DNA of 64,000 bases from contig NC_067477.1 in assembly GCF_947179515.1 (NCBI RefSeq), positions 131,180,465-131,244,464 of the forward strand, read 5' to 3'. The notes beneath the pieces were generated by a model that saw only the letters and a list, made by a program, of their open reading frames with translations, did not search any database and was not told where the DNA came from. The stretch comes from Apodemus sylvaticus. Taxonomy: Eukaryota; Chordata; Mammalia; Rodentia; Muridae. The position numbers and the translations under genes were made by a program. Every line of letters begins with the position of its first letter. Within the stretch, counting starts at the first letter, position 1. Shown in pieces: positions 11,546 to 22,814 of this stretch.

Positions 11546-11954
11546 AAGCTAGTGACAGCAGCCTTGACAGGGAGTCGAATTTACCCTCTAATGCTCGCCT
11601 TCACCATGTAAAGTAAACAAACGGTAGGACTGGGTAGTTTCTGAAGCCACCTCTACCGCTGTACAGAAGTGACTCAGAGATGTGAGCCCCTTCTCGTCGC
11701 CCACAAAACAAAGTCTAGGCTCTCAGAAAAATGTTCATCTGCCTGGGTCCCCACCTACTCCTGAAGGCCTGCCTCCTGCCAATCACCTTAACACAGTTTG
11801 CTTTTACAATGCTCTACCTCTGAGCCCAGGCCCACAGTCTCACCGAATCAAATGCCGCTCTCCATACAACTAACCTTCTCTCTAGCAATCCATCCAAGTT
11901 CCTTCCCTTTCCCCTCTGCTCTGGCATATACTCCTGTGACACTTGATGGTCCTG
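11546..11954. other. No gene recognised
   Basis: Pyrimidine-rich unassigned sequence between two reversed MaLR LTR copies. Confidence 0.4.
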
Positions 11955-12275
11955 AATACTTTTCCATCGCTGTGGTAAAGAGCCATGACCAAGGCAATGT
12001 ATTAGAGAAAGAGCTTAATCCGGCTAATGGGTCCAGAGGGTCAAGACTCCATGATGGCAGAGCAAACGCACAGTGGTGGGAATGAAGAGCTCATATCTCA
12101 CAAGCAGGAAACAGAGAAAGCTCACTTGAAGTGGTACCCACCTTTGAAACTTTGAGGTCCACCAGTGATATGCTTTCTCTACAAGGTAATACATCTGAAC
12201 ACTTCCTAAAGGGCCACCACTGGGGACTAAATCATCAAATGCCTGAGACCTATGAGGAACGTCTCATTCTGACTG
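11955..12275 (-). repeat. Second MaLR LTR, reverse orientation
   Basis: GCTGTGGTAAAGAGCCATGA and GACCAAGGCAATG match the reversed LTR 3' end. CACTTCCTAAAGGGCCACCA and AAATCATCAAATGCCTGAGA match its 5' part. Confidence 0.6.
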
Positions 12276-12720
12276 CCCACTCGATTCCCCTGCTGACAGA
12301 GACCATGGAGACTTGTATGTCTGCCCTTCTGGCCTCGACAAAGCAGGTGGTATGAATCACACCACTTTTAGTCTCTTTGAATCTCCAAAGTCGAATATCA
12401 TCAAACTTGTGCTGTGATATAGTCTTAATATATTTGCCAAAGGTATGTCAAATTACATAGCACCGAGAGACAGGATGTACAAAAAGGTGCACATCGAAAC
12501 AGAGTTATTTTGTAAATAGTTATTTCCCTTGTAACTGAGAGTCCGTTTTCTCTGCTTTAATAATGTGATTCTATTAGAAGATTATCAGATATAAAATGAG
12601 TACATCTTGCCATGACCTGCACTTTGACTTTCCTCCCCATATTTTCTCAGAGAAAGATGAAAGAGAGAAACTAAAGAAGGGACTAAATAAGACAAAGGCG
12701 GCAAAGATATATATGTATGC
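12276..12720. other. No feature recognised
   Basis: Unassigned sequence leading into the large TG microsatellite. Confidence 0.4.
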
Positions 12721-13024
12721 ATGTGTGTGTGTGTGTGTGTCTGTGTGTGTGTCTCTGTGTCTGTGTGAATGTGTCTGTGTCTGTGTGTGTCTGTGTGTGT
12801 GTGTCTGTGTGTGTGTCTATGTGTGTGTGTCTGTGTGTGTGTGTCTGTGTGTGTGTGTCTGTGTGTGTGTCTGTGTGTCTGTGTGTCTGTGTATGTGTCT
12901 GTGTGTCTGTGTGTGTGTGTCTGTGTGTGTGTGTGTCTCTGTCTGTGTCTGTGTGTCTGTGTGTGTGTCTCTGTGTGTGTGTCTCTGTGTGTGTGTGTCT
13001 GTGTGTCTCTGTGTGTGTCTGTGT

Positions 13025-13066
<42 letters not shown>
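12721..13066. repeat. Long compound (TG)n/(TGTC)n microsatellite
   Basis: About 346 bases of TG units interrupted by C at irregular spacing, ending in a pure (TG)21-type run. All six frames remain open across it, so the Cys/Val- and His/Thr-rich ORFs here are artefacts. Confidence 0.95.
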
Positions 13067-13069
<3 letters not shown>

Positions 13070-13394
13070 GATTATAATGATTTCTGGGTAAGAGAAACTG
13101 AGGCTGGGACACAGCAGAGTCCCAGGACCCCTAACTCCTTCTGCCTCCACTCCCCTCCTGCCAACTCCGACAGATCCAGGAGTCCTTTCTCCTAGGGCAG
13201 AAACAACAGGGTCCTAAAGTTTCAGAATGAGAACCATCCGTGAGGTTGTGCGTGGGAAATGAAATGCCAGGGCCCAGGCGTCTGTGGTCCTGAGGAGAGC
13301 GCACAGGGCACCTCGGCTCACCGGGGATTCCTTCAGCTTGCCTCATTAATCAGCACCTCTGGTCATCAGCACGTCCAGCCTCGGGCTCACAGGT

Positions 13395-13650
13395 CTGGTT
13401 TTTGTATAATACACATTTCCCATCCGTTTTTATTTCATCTGTTTTTTTCAAGCAGCTTTTCCATTATTTCTGAACATTTCAGGGGTTTTTTTTAAATGTA
13501 AATTACAGACGCCTGTGGATTGACGTAATCCAAAAAGAAGGCGACTGTTTTCCCTCCTTCCAAACAGAGAATGCAGCTTTCGAAACCAATAAACCCCTTA
13601 AAGTTCACGAGCCCATTTCAACCTTTTAAAATGTCTAGTTTCTGAAGAGA
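13395..13650. promoter_or_regulatory. Candidate conserved non-coding element
   Basis: Repeat-free AT-rich block with TGTATAATACACATTTCCC, TTTTATTTCATCTG, GTAAATTACAGACG, ATTGACGTAATCC and CCAATAAACCCCTTAAAG. Enhancer status is inferred from composition. Confidence 0.35.
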
Positions 13651-14027
13651 AAAGGAAAAAAGAAGAGGCAGTGAGTGCATCTGAGGCTGTTTCTAGCAGG
13701 ACAGAGGAGCTCTGGGAGAATGACTCTATCCCTCCCCCTACCAAGGTCCACATTCCAAGGTAGTAGTCATGAACCCAAAGGAAGAAAGGTCCTGCCTCAG
13801 AAGCCTAGGTGGGAGGGAGAAACTGACAGAGCTGGAGGAAGGGATAGAGCTGAAGGGTAGGTTCTGGAGGAGGTGAGAACACAGGAACCAAATACAAACA
13901 GGAGGGACTGGGTTCTGACCCCACAGCTGGGAACACGAGAGGAATAGCGGAGAGTGGGGATCCTGTGGGGACACAGCATCAGCCTCTGTGCACATGAACT
14001 GAATGTGGAGGTAACCATGGAGTTCTA

Positions 14028-14081
14028 GACGGCTGGGAGAGCTTAGATGGCTGGGAGAGCTTAGACGGCTGGGAGAGCTTA
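14028..14081. repeat. 18-bp tandem repeat, three copies
   Basis: Three consecutive units of GACGGCTGGGAGAGCTTA; the middle unit has T for C at position 3. Confidence 0.95.
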
Positions 14082-14858
14082 AAGGGCACCACGAGGGACT
14101 CTAGGGGAACCAATAAGGGGCAGGAATCAGGAGGGACCCAATCATCAATGGTTGGGACATCCACATGGAGCAGAGGTTCCATCAAGTGACTCCTAGGGTA
14201 GAGGCAATGTCCCTGTCGTCTGTCCAGAGGGCTCTGGCTGATCATCCTCTCAGGCACTGGGTTCATTTTGCCTCCAGCTCTGAGCCAAACACCCAGTAGA
14301 GAGACACATGGAAAATGCAGAGTGGATTCTGCTCAGTGAGTAAGTGGATGGGTAAATTAGCTAATTTATGGACCGACAAACAAGCGACTGGGGATCACCT
14401 CTAAACCTCTGGGAAGTTAAGTGCCTTGTTTCCTCAAACGCCAAGGGCATGCAACACCAAACCATCAGGGCTGCCTGCAGTGTGGCTGCCTGGGTACAAG
14501 GGATCCAGGTGACAGCTTTGCTTCCAAACTGGCACATCCTCAGATCAAGATCATGAGAGCAGAAAGGACAGTAGTGAATCAATCCCTCCTTGGCCAAAGC
14601 TAAGAACCTAATGGGATCAGCTGCCACCTCCATGTGTCCCCTTGACACAGTCAAGTCAAGCCCAATCTTTGGGCTCAAAGTAAAACTACTTTTTAAAAAA
14701 ATCACGACAGCTTATCAACTCTATTTTCCTCCTATTTAGATTTAAAAATGCCTCAGAGGGAAGTATCCCTACTAGAGGGAGAATTTAGAGAATATTTCCC
14801 ACATGGTTTGTTCTAAGAGACAGGAAGCCCAGAGTATACACCCTACAGCCCTTGGGCC
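14082..14858. other. No gene recognised
   Basis: Unassigned sequence; short ORFs near 14361-14705 have no recognisable product. Confidence 0.4.
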
Positions 14859-14883
14859 AAACAACAACAACAACAACAACAAA
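14859..14883. repeat. (AAC)n microsatellite
   Basis: About eight AAC trinucleotide units. Confidence 0.9.
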
Positions 14884-15214
14884 AAGAGTCTAAACTAGGG
14901 TTTAGACTTTTTGCTGCTGGAGTGGGTTGAAGAGCTGTCCGTGAGCAGGAAAAATCACACATCTGGAACGTGGCTCTGTCCTGGAGCTGGCTGGTGTAAC
15001 TCAACAACTGTGTCAGATCCTCATCTGCTTTCTGCTTGTCTTTTGTTTTGATGGCCAAGATTTATCTAGCTTCTATTCATTTTTTAACCTCTACAGTGGC
15101 TATAATCGTTAAGTTCTGTGCTCTCACATTTGTGCAAATTAAAACCCATAATTCACTAGTGAACAGATGCTGTGCCTGCTGGAAATATAAAAACAGTAAT
15201 AATAAGAACAATCA

Positions 15215-15352
15215 CGCAGGGCGGTGGTGGCACATGCCTTTAATCCCAGCACTCTGGGAGGCAGAGGCAGGCAGATTTCTGAGTTCGAGGCCAGCCTGGT
15301 CTACAGAGTGAGTTCCAGGACAGCCAGGGCTACACAGAGAACCCCTGTCTTG
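15215..15352 (+). repeat. Young mouse B1 SINE with G-rich tail
   Basis: GGGCGGTGGTGGCACATGCC through TACACAGAGAACCCCTGTCT; contains the mouse-specific GATTTCTGAGTTCGAGG. The expected poly-A tail is replaced by a GT/G run to 15370. Confidence 0.95.
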
Positions 15353-15465
15353 GGGGGTTGGGGGGGGGGGAAGAACAATCACAGTAACAACTATTTCTTT
15401 ATTTCTTTTTAAAATTGTCAGGGCCACTGAGGGGTGGGCGATGGCAGTAGCAGTGGTGGTGGCAG

Positions 15466-15600
15466 TGGGTGGAGGCACACCTTTAATCCCAGTTGTGAGG
15501 CTGAGTCAAGTGAATCTCTGTGAGTTGGAAACCAGCCTGGTTTACACAGCAAGTTCCAGGACAGGCTGTTACACAATGAGACCCTGTCTTGGGAGAGAAA
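15466..15600 (+). repeat. Diverged B1 SINE
   Basis: CACACCTTTAATCCCAGTTG, AACCAGCCTGGTTTACACAG and GAGACCCTGTCTTGG. Confidence 0.8.
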
Positions 15601-15759
15601 ACAAATTGCCAAGGCCTAAAACCTGATTACCCAACTCACTCAGAAGACACTAAGAGAAAAGACATTGAGATTTTTCTTCCCCAAAGCTATAATGCCTTTG
15701 AGCCTCTGTGAAATCTGAAAATCTAGGAAAGTCAACACCACGAGGCTCATGCTGAAAGT

Positions 15760-16250
15760 CAAATTTCTAATTGCTTTAGTTTGTTGTGCTCCAGCTGTGG
15801 CAACAGGAGGGCCCTCCAGGCCTTTGTCCTGCAAGCGAACTGGTATATAAAATTAATGGAGCCGTCTTCACTTCCAAGGAGACTTAAAAAGAGTGAGTCA
15901 ACCCTTCTGGAGAGAGAGACGTCTTGCTTGGGTTTGGTTGGGACATCGCCCATTTCAACCGTAAAGGAAGACCTTTCCCATGGACGTGCGAGCATGGCAT
16001 TTGCCGCTGAATTAAAAGCAAGAGCAATGTAATAAACATTTGGTAACAACCCCACACACACTCGGATTTATTGACTAGTTAAATCTTTAATGGTTAAAGT
16101 TAAAAGACCTTTTATTTCAATGGCCTGGTGATTTGCACAGCTGGAATGTTGCCTTTTAATATATTCACACTGCGACAGAAAAGCCAGAGTGACCAGAATG
16201 GTGACTTTCTTATTGGCTCGGGCCCCAAACTGATGATAGGAAGCTAGCTA
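15760..16250. promoter_or_regulatory. Candidate conserved non-coding element
   Basis: Nearly 500 bases without repeats, containing TATAAAATTAATGG, GTAATAAACATTTGG, GGATTTATTGACTAG, AAATCTTTAATGG, CTTTTATTTCAATGG and CTTATTGGC (inverted CCAAT). The pattern resembles developmental enhancers. Confidence 0.4.
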
Positions 16251-16559
16251 CCAGATCTTTCCTCGAATCTGGGCTCCCCCACCCCCCCCACCCCAAGCTA
16301 AGTGCAGAGAGGAAGCACACTGCCCGGGCTATCTCAGGTCTCCACCTCAGATGCTGAGAAGTTAAGGAGCACTTAGGTGGCTGCCTCCTGGGGTCACACT
16401 GTCTGGGTCATCCCAGCTTGGGCCAGTGGTCTGCTCTGGAAAGGTGGTTTACAGTCACACTGCCCAAAGGCCTGCACATGATCCTCTGGGAACTGGGAAC
16501 CATGTGAGGAAGAAGAGGAAAAGACATCCACAGAAGAACAGGATGTGCTGGAGAGTTTC

Positions 16560-16966
16560 ACGTCATCTTGACACAAACTAGAGTCGTCTGAGAGGAGGGA
16601 GCCTCAGTTGAGAAAATGCCTGCCAATGATCTGACTGTAAGCAAGCCTGTGGGACGTCTTTAAATTAGTGATTGACCTGAGAGGCCCAGTCTATCAAGGG
16701 CGGTGCCACCCCTGGGCTGTTGGTTCTGGGTTCTATAAGAAAGCAGGTTGAACAAGTCATGGAGAGCAAGCTAGTAAGCAGCACCCCTCCATAGTCTCTG
16801 AATCAGCTCTGCCTCCAGGCTCCTGCCCTGTGTGAGTTCCTGTCCTGTCTGGCTTCAGTGATAAGACTACAGAGTGGAAATGCAAGCTAAATAAACCCTT
16901 TCCTCCCTAAGGTGCTTGTGGTCGAGCGGTTTCATCACAACAATAGTGACCCTCATTAAGACATAG
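16560..16966 (+). repeat. Common rodent interspersed repeat, family name uncertain
   Basis: TTGACACAAACTAGAGTCGT, GTTCTATAAGAAAGCAGGTT, AAATAAACCCTTTCCTCCC and the terminus CACAACAATAGTGACCC match a repeat I recognise as very common in mouse. It may be MaLR/LTR-derived, but I cannot name the family with certainty. Confidence 0.6.
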
Positions 16967-17103
16967 GGTTTGAGAAAAGACGCGGAAATAGTGGAAATAA
17001 TGAAAGGCTTGCTAGTAATGCCCAACCACACACTCTGTGTCACATTGTTTCAAGTTGCTTTCCGTGAACAATTTCATGGACTCGCTCACTTGGAACCATT
17101 TTC

Positions 17104-17176
17104 CTTTTTTTTTTCTTTTTTTTTTTTCTTTTCTTTTTTTCTTCTTCTTCTTCTTTTTTTTTTTTTTTTTTTTTTT
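17104..17176. repeat. Poly-T / (CTT)n tract
   Basis: About 73 bases of T runs with interspersed C and a CTT core. Confidence 0.9.
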
Positions 17177-17189
17177 GCTAAGACAACTG

Positions 17190-17395
17190 AAGTGGGGCTA
17201 GAGAGATGGCTCAAAGGTTAAGAGCACTTGTTGCTCTTGCAGAGGACATAGGTTGTATTCTCTGAACCTACGTAATAGGTCACAACCATCTATCACCATT
17301 TCCCAGGAGATCCAACAGACACAGACATGGTAACATCATGCATGCAGGCAAAGCATGAATACACACAAAATAAAATAAATCATCTTTTTTTTAAT
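17190..17395 (+). repeat. B3 SINE
   Basis: GGGGCTAGAGAGATGGCTCA, TTAAGAGCACTTGTTGCTCT and an A-rich ACAAAATAAAATAAATC tail. Confidence 0.85.
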
Positions 17396-18043
17396 AGGGG
17401 GAGGGGTGGACTGAAGTACAATGCACAAAACTAAGCAGTGTGATAAGTTTTGAAAGAGAGGGACCCAGACAAAGTGACTGGACAGCCGACGGTCTCACTG
17501 AGGGGTTCCAGGAGATATGGTGGCCATGTTGGAGACCTTTCACTAAGCTGAGTCACTGGCACAGTCAAACCACTAAGGATGCACCTGTAGGAAATCATTC
17601 TGCCCACAAACGCAGGGCACTGTTTCATGCAGTCCTTCTCTGTGTACCTGAACACACAAGTGACACCCTGACAGAGGTAGTCACTCACTCCTTTCACAGG
17701 CACAAGGCTTCAGAGACATGCCAAGGAACCAGCACTTCCACACAGTCGCACCAAGACACACATACATCTTCTAGCATCATACATGTGTGCATGAGCACGC
17801 ACACACTCAGACACAGACAAAGGCCCATCCAATGCAGTTACCTCTCCATGATCCTTTAGAACTCATCCATGTTCTTGTTCTTCAAAGGTTGACCGGTGGC
17901 TCTGGCTGTCTGCTATGAGTCCAGTTGACAATGGCCCATGTGGTCATGGTAAAAATAATGCCGAGGCCCCCAAGACAAAGAAGAAATAAACAGGATCGCC
18001 CACCCATCACTTCCAGCCGCCTATCCTAAGAACTCCAGGCCCT
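17396..18043. other. No gene recognised
   Basis: ORF at 17440-17859 (139 codons) shows no domain; the sequence is otherwise unassigned. Confidence 0.4.
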
Positions 18044-18086
18044 CATCCTTTTAGGATAAAAGGATGACCAACTCAGCCTCTGTCCG

Positions 18087-18116
18087 TGACCTTTAACAGT
18101 TCAAGGTCAAAGGTCA
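18087..18116. promoter_or_regulatory. Nuclear-receptor composite site (DR1 plus extended half-site)
   Basis: AGGTCA (18104-18109), one A, then AGGTCA (18111-18116) forms a perfect DR1. The first half lies in TCAAGGTCA, an extended NR5A/ERR-type half-site. An inverted half-site TGACCT is at 18087-18092. Such sites bind RXR heterodimers, HNF4 or COUP-TFs; occupancy is unknown. Confidence 0.5.
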
Positions 18117-18269
18117 AATCTTGGTCTTTAGTTACCAATGGCTATCTCAGCTTGTTGGATGAAGACTGGAGACAGCAGGGGCCTGAGTCGTTCTTATTAA
18201 GGAAACTTGATTGCTATGTGACGAGAGGGGAGACTTGATGAAACATACTAGGCTTGAGGTGAATTTTAT

Positions 18270-18890
18270 AACTCTTCAGCACTAATATTTCTCATATGGA
18301 GGCTCAAGACCATTCACAAGGTTTTCGATTTCAAGGCCAGCCATTTTGCTTTTTTTAATGGAGTTTGATGTTGTCTGCACTAACTGGGGCTTAATAATTG
18401 ACAGAGGGCCAAGCTGCCCACTGTGGCACCTGGAGTTCTCTTCAGCTGGATGGCCAGGCCGCGCACTTCGCATCACCCACAGAGCCACACAGTCTATCCC
18501 CTGGCACTAGAGATCTTGCCAACTGCAGGAAGTTGCGAAATAAAAGAAATTTTTCAAATAAAAAGATGTCAATTTAACAGCCAGGGACCTGGAAACAGAT
18601 GTTTCTCCCCTAGACCAAGAGCCGCCCACCCGCCCACCCATCCGTCCTCCGGGTTTTCAAAGTCAGTTCTCGTCAGGTGCCCTGGTTAAGAGGGAGAATT
18701 AATGAGCTGTGCTCCGTTTTATGGCTGTGGTCTGATGTGGGAGCTGCATACGGAGGGCTTCGCGGACAGGCCGGCCCGGCCGCCAGCCCTTCCTCCACTG
18801 GCTCAACCCTGATCAAAGCACAGAGCAGCTCGGCTTTTATAGCAAAATGATTAAAACCATGTGGTGCTTGTTTCCTCACACGTGACCTCC
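18270..18890. promoter_or_regulatory. Candidate conserved non-coding element
   Basis: Over 600 repeat-free bases with GGGCTTAATAATTGACAG, AAATAAAAGAAATTTTTC, GTCAATTTAACAG, GAGAATTAATGAGC, GTTTTATGGC and CTTTTATAGCAAAATG, plus a short CpG-containing patch at 18755-18790. This resembles a conserved enhancer; inference only. Confidence 0.45.
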
Positions 18891-18975
18891 CGACAAAGGG
18901 CATGGGGGACAGAGGGAAGGTGAACCTAGGGGTCTGTAGGCCCAGGGAGGGGCAGGACCTGAGAGGTAAAGATAG

Positions 18976-18977
<2 letters not shown>

Positions 18978-19009
<32 letters not shown>
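18978..19009. repeat. (CA)n microsatellite
   Basis: About 16 CA units. Confidence 0.9.
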
Positions 19010-19015
<6 letters not shown>

Positions 19016-19312
19016 ACAGCTTTGCGTGGACTAGCAGGGACATATGCATCCGCATAAGTAAATGCTGTTTCCCTGAAAGTTGAAACAGCCCCTGCACACC
19101 GCCAGAAGGCCTAATTAACCAGGATGGCTCGGCCCCACATCGCTATATGGATAAATAAATAATTCCTAGTTACTCGATCATGCGCAGTTCATGTAGATAG
19201 CACAGCTGGGTTGTGCTCCCAAAATGAAGCCCATTGACACTGCTGTGTGTAGTGACAAATTTCTGTCACCTCTGGTCCTGGGCAACTTCACTGCACTTGA
19301 AAACGACAACTT
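19010..19312. other. Unassigned AT-rich sequence
   Basis: It contains GCCTAATTAACCAGG and GGATAAATAAATAATTCC; it may extend the preceding candidate regulatory block. Confidence 0.3.
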
Positions 19313-19456
19313 TGCCAGGCGGTGGTGGCCCACGCCTGTAACCCCAGTACTCTGGAAGGCAGAGGCAGGTGGATTTCTGAGTTCGAGGCCAGCCTGGTCT
19401 ACAGAGTGAGTTCCAGGACAGCCAGGGCTATACAGAGAAACCCTGTCTTGAAAAAA
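19313..19456 (+). repeat. Young mouse B1 SINE
   Basis: GCCAGGCGGTGGTGGCCCAC through GAGAAACCCTGTCTTG with GATTTCTGAGTTCGAGG. Confidence 0.95.
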
Positions 19457-19470
19457 CCAAATCCAAAAAA

Positions 19471-19483
19471 CCAAAAAAAAAAA

Positions 19484-19535
<52 letters not shown>

Positions 19536-19563
19536 AAAGAAAAGAAAAAAAGGAAAGAAAATA
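19471..19563. repeat. (GAAA)n microsatellite in the B1 tail
   Basis: More than 15 GAAA units plus a degenerate end, grown from the poly-A tail. Confidence 0.95.
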
Positions 19564-19609
19564 AAAGAACAACTTCTACACAGACTGACTGGATCCACCT
19601 GATGGCCTG

Positions 19610-20015
19610 TTCGATTCCCTTGTATCCCTATGTCATCTCCCCTCGGGTAGGACTGGATTTAGTGACTTATTTCTAATGAATGAAATGAAGCAGAGGTGAC
19701 GTCACATGGTATCAGAGGACTAGGACATGTGTTCTGGTGCTGAAGGGAGCCAGATGCCACATGACAGACGGAAGCACAGTATGTCCACAGGGCAAAGAGA
19801 CCCAAGAGACTCCGCTAAGCCGGAGACAGCAGCCTTCACCTCCCTCTCCAAGCCACACCATAGTGTGACTGAAGCCCCAAGTAATGCCAGGGTAGCAGCC
19901 ATCTCAAACCTAAGCTGTGCCAGAACCCTGACCCATGAGAACACTGGGGCAACCACACTGCTGTTCTCACTGCTAAATTCGGAGGTAACTTGTGTGGCAG
20001 CCATGGATAACTAAC
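19610..20015 (+). repeat. MLT1-type MaLR LTR
   Basis: GGACTGGATTTAGTGACTTA, a central AAGCCGGAGACAGC region and the typical 3' end GGTAACTTGTGTGGCAGCC, then GGATAACTAAC. Family placement is from the conserved terminal words. Confidence 0.6.
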
Positions 20016-20099
20016 ATGCCTGCCTGCTCCTCTTCCGCAGCAGAAAGTCATGGTTCTTTAGTCTTTTCCTCTGTCTAGCACAACACTGAGCTCTCTTCG

Positions 20100-20398
20100 C
20101 TGTCCTGAGACACTAGAACAAACTCCCACTGTGTACTGCGAAGTCCAAGGTCAAGGCACCTGAGGATTCTGTATCTGGTAAGGACCCACCCTCAGCTTCG
20201 TAGATGGAACATTTCGTCTGTGTCTTAACATGGCAAAAGACACATGGAGCCTCTTTTGATGAGCATCGATCACTTAGTGAGGGAGCCGACACCTGACTCC
20301 CTCGCCCCCTTCCCAACACAATGGCCTCCAGGGGATGAGGATTTCAATGTCCGAGTCTGGGGATGGGGGAACAAAAACATTCAAGTCACAGAAGTACT
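20100..20398 (-). repeat. Old LTR (MaLR-like), reverse orientation
   Basis: GTCCAAGGTCAAGGCACC, CTTAACATGGCAAAAGACA, GGGGATGAGGATTTCAATG and AACAAAAACATTCAAGTC follow the order of a familiar reversed mammalian MaLR-like LTR. Confidence 0.5.
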
Positions 20399-20489
20399 CA
20401 CCAATTATTCATTAAATAAATTGGTGAATGAACATAGAGGTTTCTGGCTCTCTGGACATCTACTATTAGACAGCAAGTACTCCACTGAC

Positions 20490-20800
20490 ACTGTCAGTAT
20501 CCTCAGGACAGCGCCTGACAGTCAGCATTAGTGATGCTCATTTTACAGAAGGTAACACCTGATGCGGAGTAAGAACTCAGCTATCCAAAGGCAGCAAGTA
20601 GCACAGGCGGAGCTGGGATTTGAGCTACTGCCCTCTGTTCTGCCCCTTCTCTCCTGACCTGGATGCCTCTTTGCACTTAAAGAACATCCAACACATAGGC
20701 ACCAGCTCATCTTCACAGTGGCCCTGGAAAAGAATTGTCATTGCCATTTCCGTCTTGACAGCTATGGAAGTCTGAGCCCGGGGAGATAAAGGCACTCGTT
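20490..20800 (-). repeat. Two MIR copies, reverse orientation
   Basis: CTCATTTTACAGAAGGTAAC with GGAGCTGGGATTTGAGC (20538-20622), and CATTGCCATTTCCGTCTTGA (20738-20757), are reversed MIR cores. Confidence 0.5.
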
Positions 20801-21477
20801 GGAGAGGGAAGAACCAGCATTTATTTCTTCCGTGCATTCGGGAGACATTTACTGGGCAGCATCCAGACTCTGTGATTAATAGGGTGTGGTCCCCTCAATT
20901 TCTCTGGATCCCCACTCTCCCAGAAATACTCATCCATGTTAACTGCTGGAAGCCAGGTGTGGGCTCAAGGAAGACGGGCGAGTGAGGATGGAACACGGAA
21001 ACATGGGGTGGAGAAGGGGCTACTGCTTCAGACAGAGCTTTGAGGAATTCCCTTTTATCCTCAAACCTCAGCACTGTCCTCTACCCACAACTATCCAATA
21101 GGTTTGATATGCATCCTTTCTGTGTTCTTTTGAATTGAATAGTATTTTTAGTTGATATAAATAACAGCACATGGGATACCTCCTTCTTCCCTTTGAGTTC
21201 GAGCACTGTTTCAAAGATGGAGATATGTTACTGAAGTTCTGTCTAATCTCCTGCCTCCGACTCTTGCGACCACACCCTCCCTTTATAAAGCTCCAGGATG
21301 CCACTTGGGTGCAGTCACCTTCTAATCAACACCAGCATGAGACTCTGACACACAAGCCATGCCTTGTTCCCCTTGTGTAAGGAGGAAATCTAAGTCGTAA
21401 GTACACTCCTACCCCCACAGTCCCTTCCCCTCTAGCCAGCAGGACACTTCCTGAAGCAGCAAGCAAGCACTTGTGCC
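20801..21477. other. No gene recognised
   Basis: Unassigned; short ORFs only. Confidence 0.4.
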
Positions 21478-21635
21478 GCCATCTTCCTGCAGGCACTTAC
21501 AGACACGGACACCCAGTCCAACCAACAGAGAGCTCATCATATACTCTGGAGGCTCCGCCATCTTCCTGCAGGCACTTACAGTCACGGACACCCAGTCTAA
21601 CCAACAGAGACCTCATCATATACTCTGGAGGCTCC
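21478..21635. repeat. 79-bp tandem duplication
   Basis: Two adjacent 79-base units (21478-21556 and 21557-21635), each beginning GCCATCTTCCTGCAGGCACT, differ at three positions, about 96% identity, so the duplication looks recent. Confidence 0.95.
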
Positions 21636-22814
21636 GGGGATCTCTAGAGTTCACTAATCAGATTTGAAGTAGAGGAGGAAAGGCTCACCCACCTGCAAGA
21701 ACAGATGTGTGCCCTGTTTTCCTTAGCAAGCAGAACATGCCAGAAAGCACAACCAGGGTGTCCTGTGTGAGGCTTCATGGCTGGCAGGGTGGGGGTGTCC
21801 TCAATGTGCCAAGGGTCTAGTTAGGAAACAGGTCCTGCTGCAGATTCTCTTGCCCTCACCCCTCTTGCAGCTAAGTGAAGTCACGTCTCTAAAAGCAAGG
21901 TGACCCACCTAAGGCTTCCCTAGCGTACAGGGCAGAGCTGGATGCAGTTCTCAGCTCTGCTGGTTCAGGCCACACCTTTGCTCCAGAATGTTCAGAGGAG
22001 GCTTTTGCAAGGAGCAGCAAATTGCCCTGGAGGCTGGAGGACTAAGCCATTCACAGAGCAGACAGGGGAGAAAGCCAGACGTGCGCCACACGAGGGAATT
22101 CCAGGATTCAGAGTGCACAATTGATCAGGATCTCTGGGATCTCAGTGAACTTGTTGAAAGGGGGACCGCCCAGGGACTTTAGGAAGAGGGCAGAGAGAAC
22201 AGCCAGGCTAATACAGATTAGCTCCTGGCCAATGTTCCCTTGCCCCTTTTATAAAGACTCAACAGCCCCTCTTCCCTACGGCTCTCTGTGTCCCCAGATT
22301 TATTTTGCTTTCTTTCGCTAAATCAAACTTTATCAGACAGTTTTACTGTCAGCCGTTAAACCAAAATGTGTTTGTGCAACAGTAAACACCTTGTTACTTC
22401 AGGGAAGGATTACATAAACAACATCGGATGAGGCCGACTTGCTGTTCCCGGGAGGAAGGCTGCTGCCCATGTGGAGATGGAGGAGGACATTTCAGGGGTG
22501 ACGGGCACTCCAGAACCAGGAGGCAAGGGGATGGGGCTCACTCTGGCCTGGGTTTCTGCTTTAAAATGGGAAGATGGGTAGAGAGTCCTCCAATGAGAGC
22601 TATGAGGTCTTCTAGAGATGACAGCCCAGGTAAGGGCCCGGTCAGAGCCCTGGAGGAGAATCGGTAGGGAGAACGGCCCAGGAAGCAGACTTTCCAGGCA
22701 CCGGTACCTCAGATACTAGCTCATTTTGACTCTCACACCCACACTTCAGAAACTTTAATGCTGCATACCACAAGTTCTGTTGGCAGCAATCATTTCCTTA
22801 CTCCTATGCTATAT
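21636..22814. other. No gene recognised
   Basis: Unassigned sequence with short overlapping ORFs (21942-22321) lacking any domain. Confidence 0.4.

Noticed and set aside
12585..13195. Several ORFs of 99-199 codons on both strands rich in Cys/Val or His/Thr
   Set aside because: They are translations of the TG/TGTC microsatellite, which has no stop codons in most frames.
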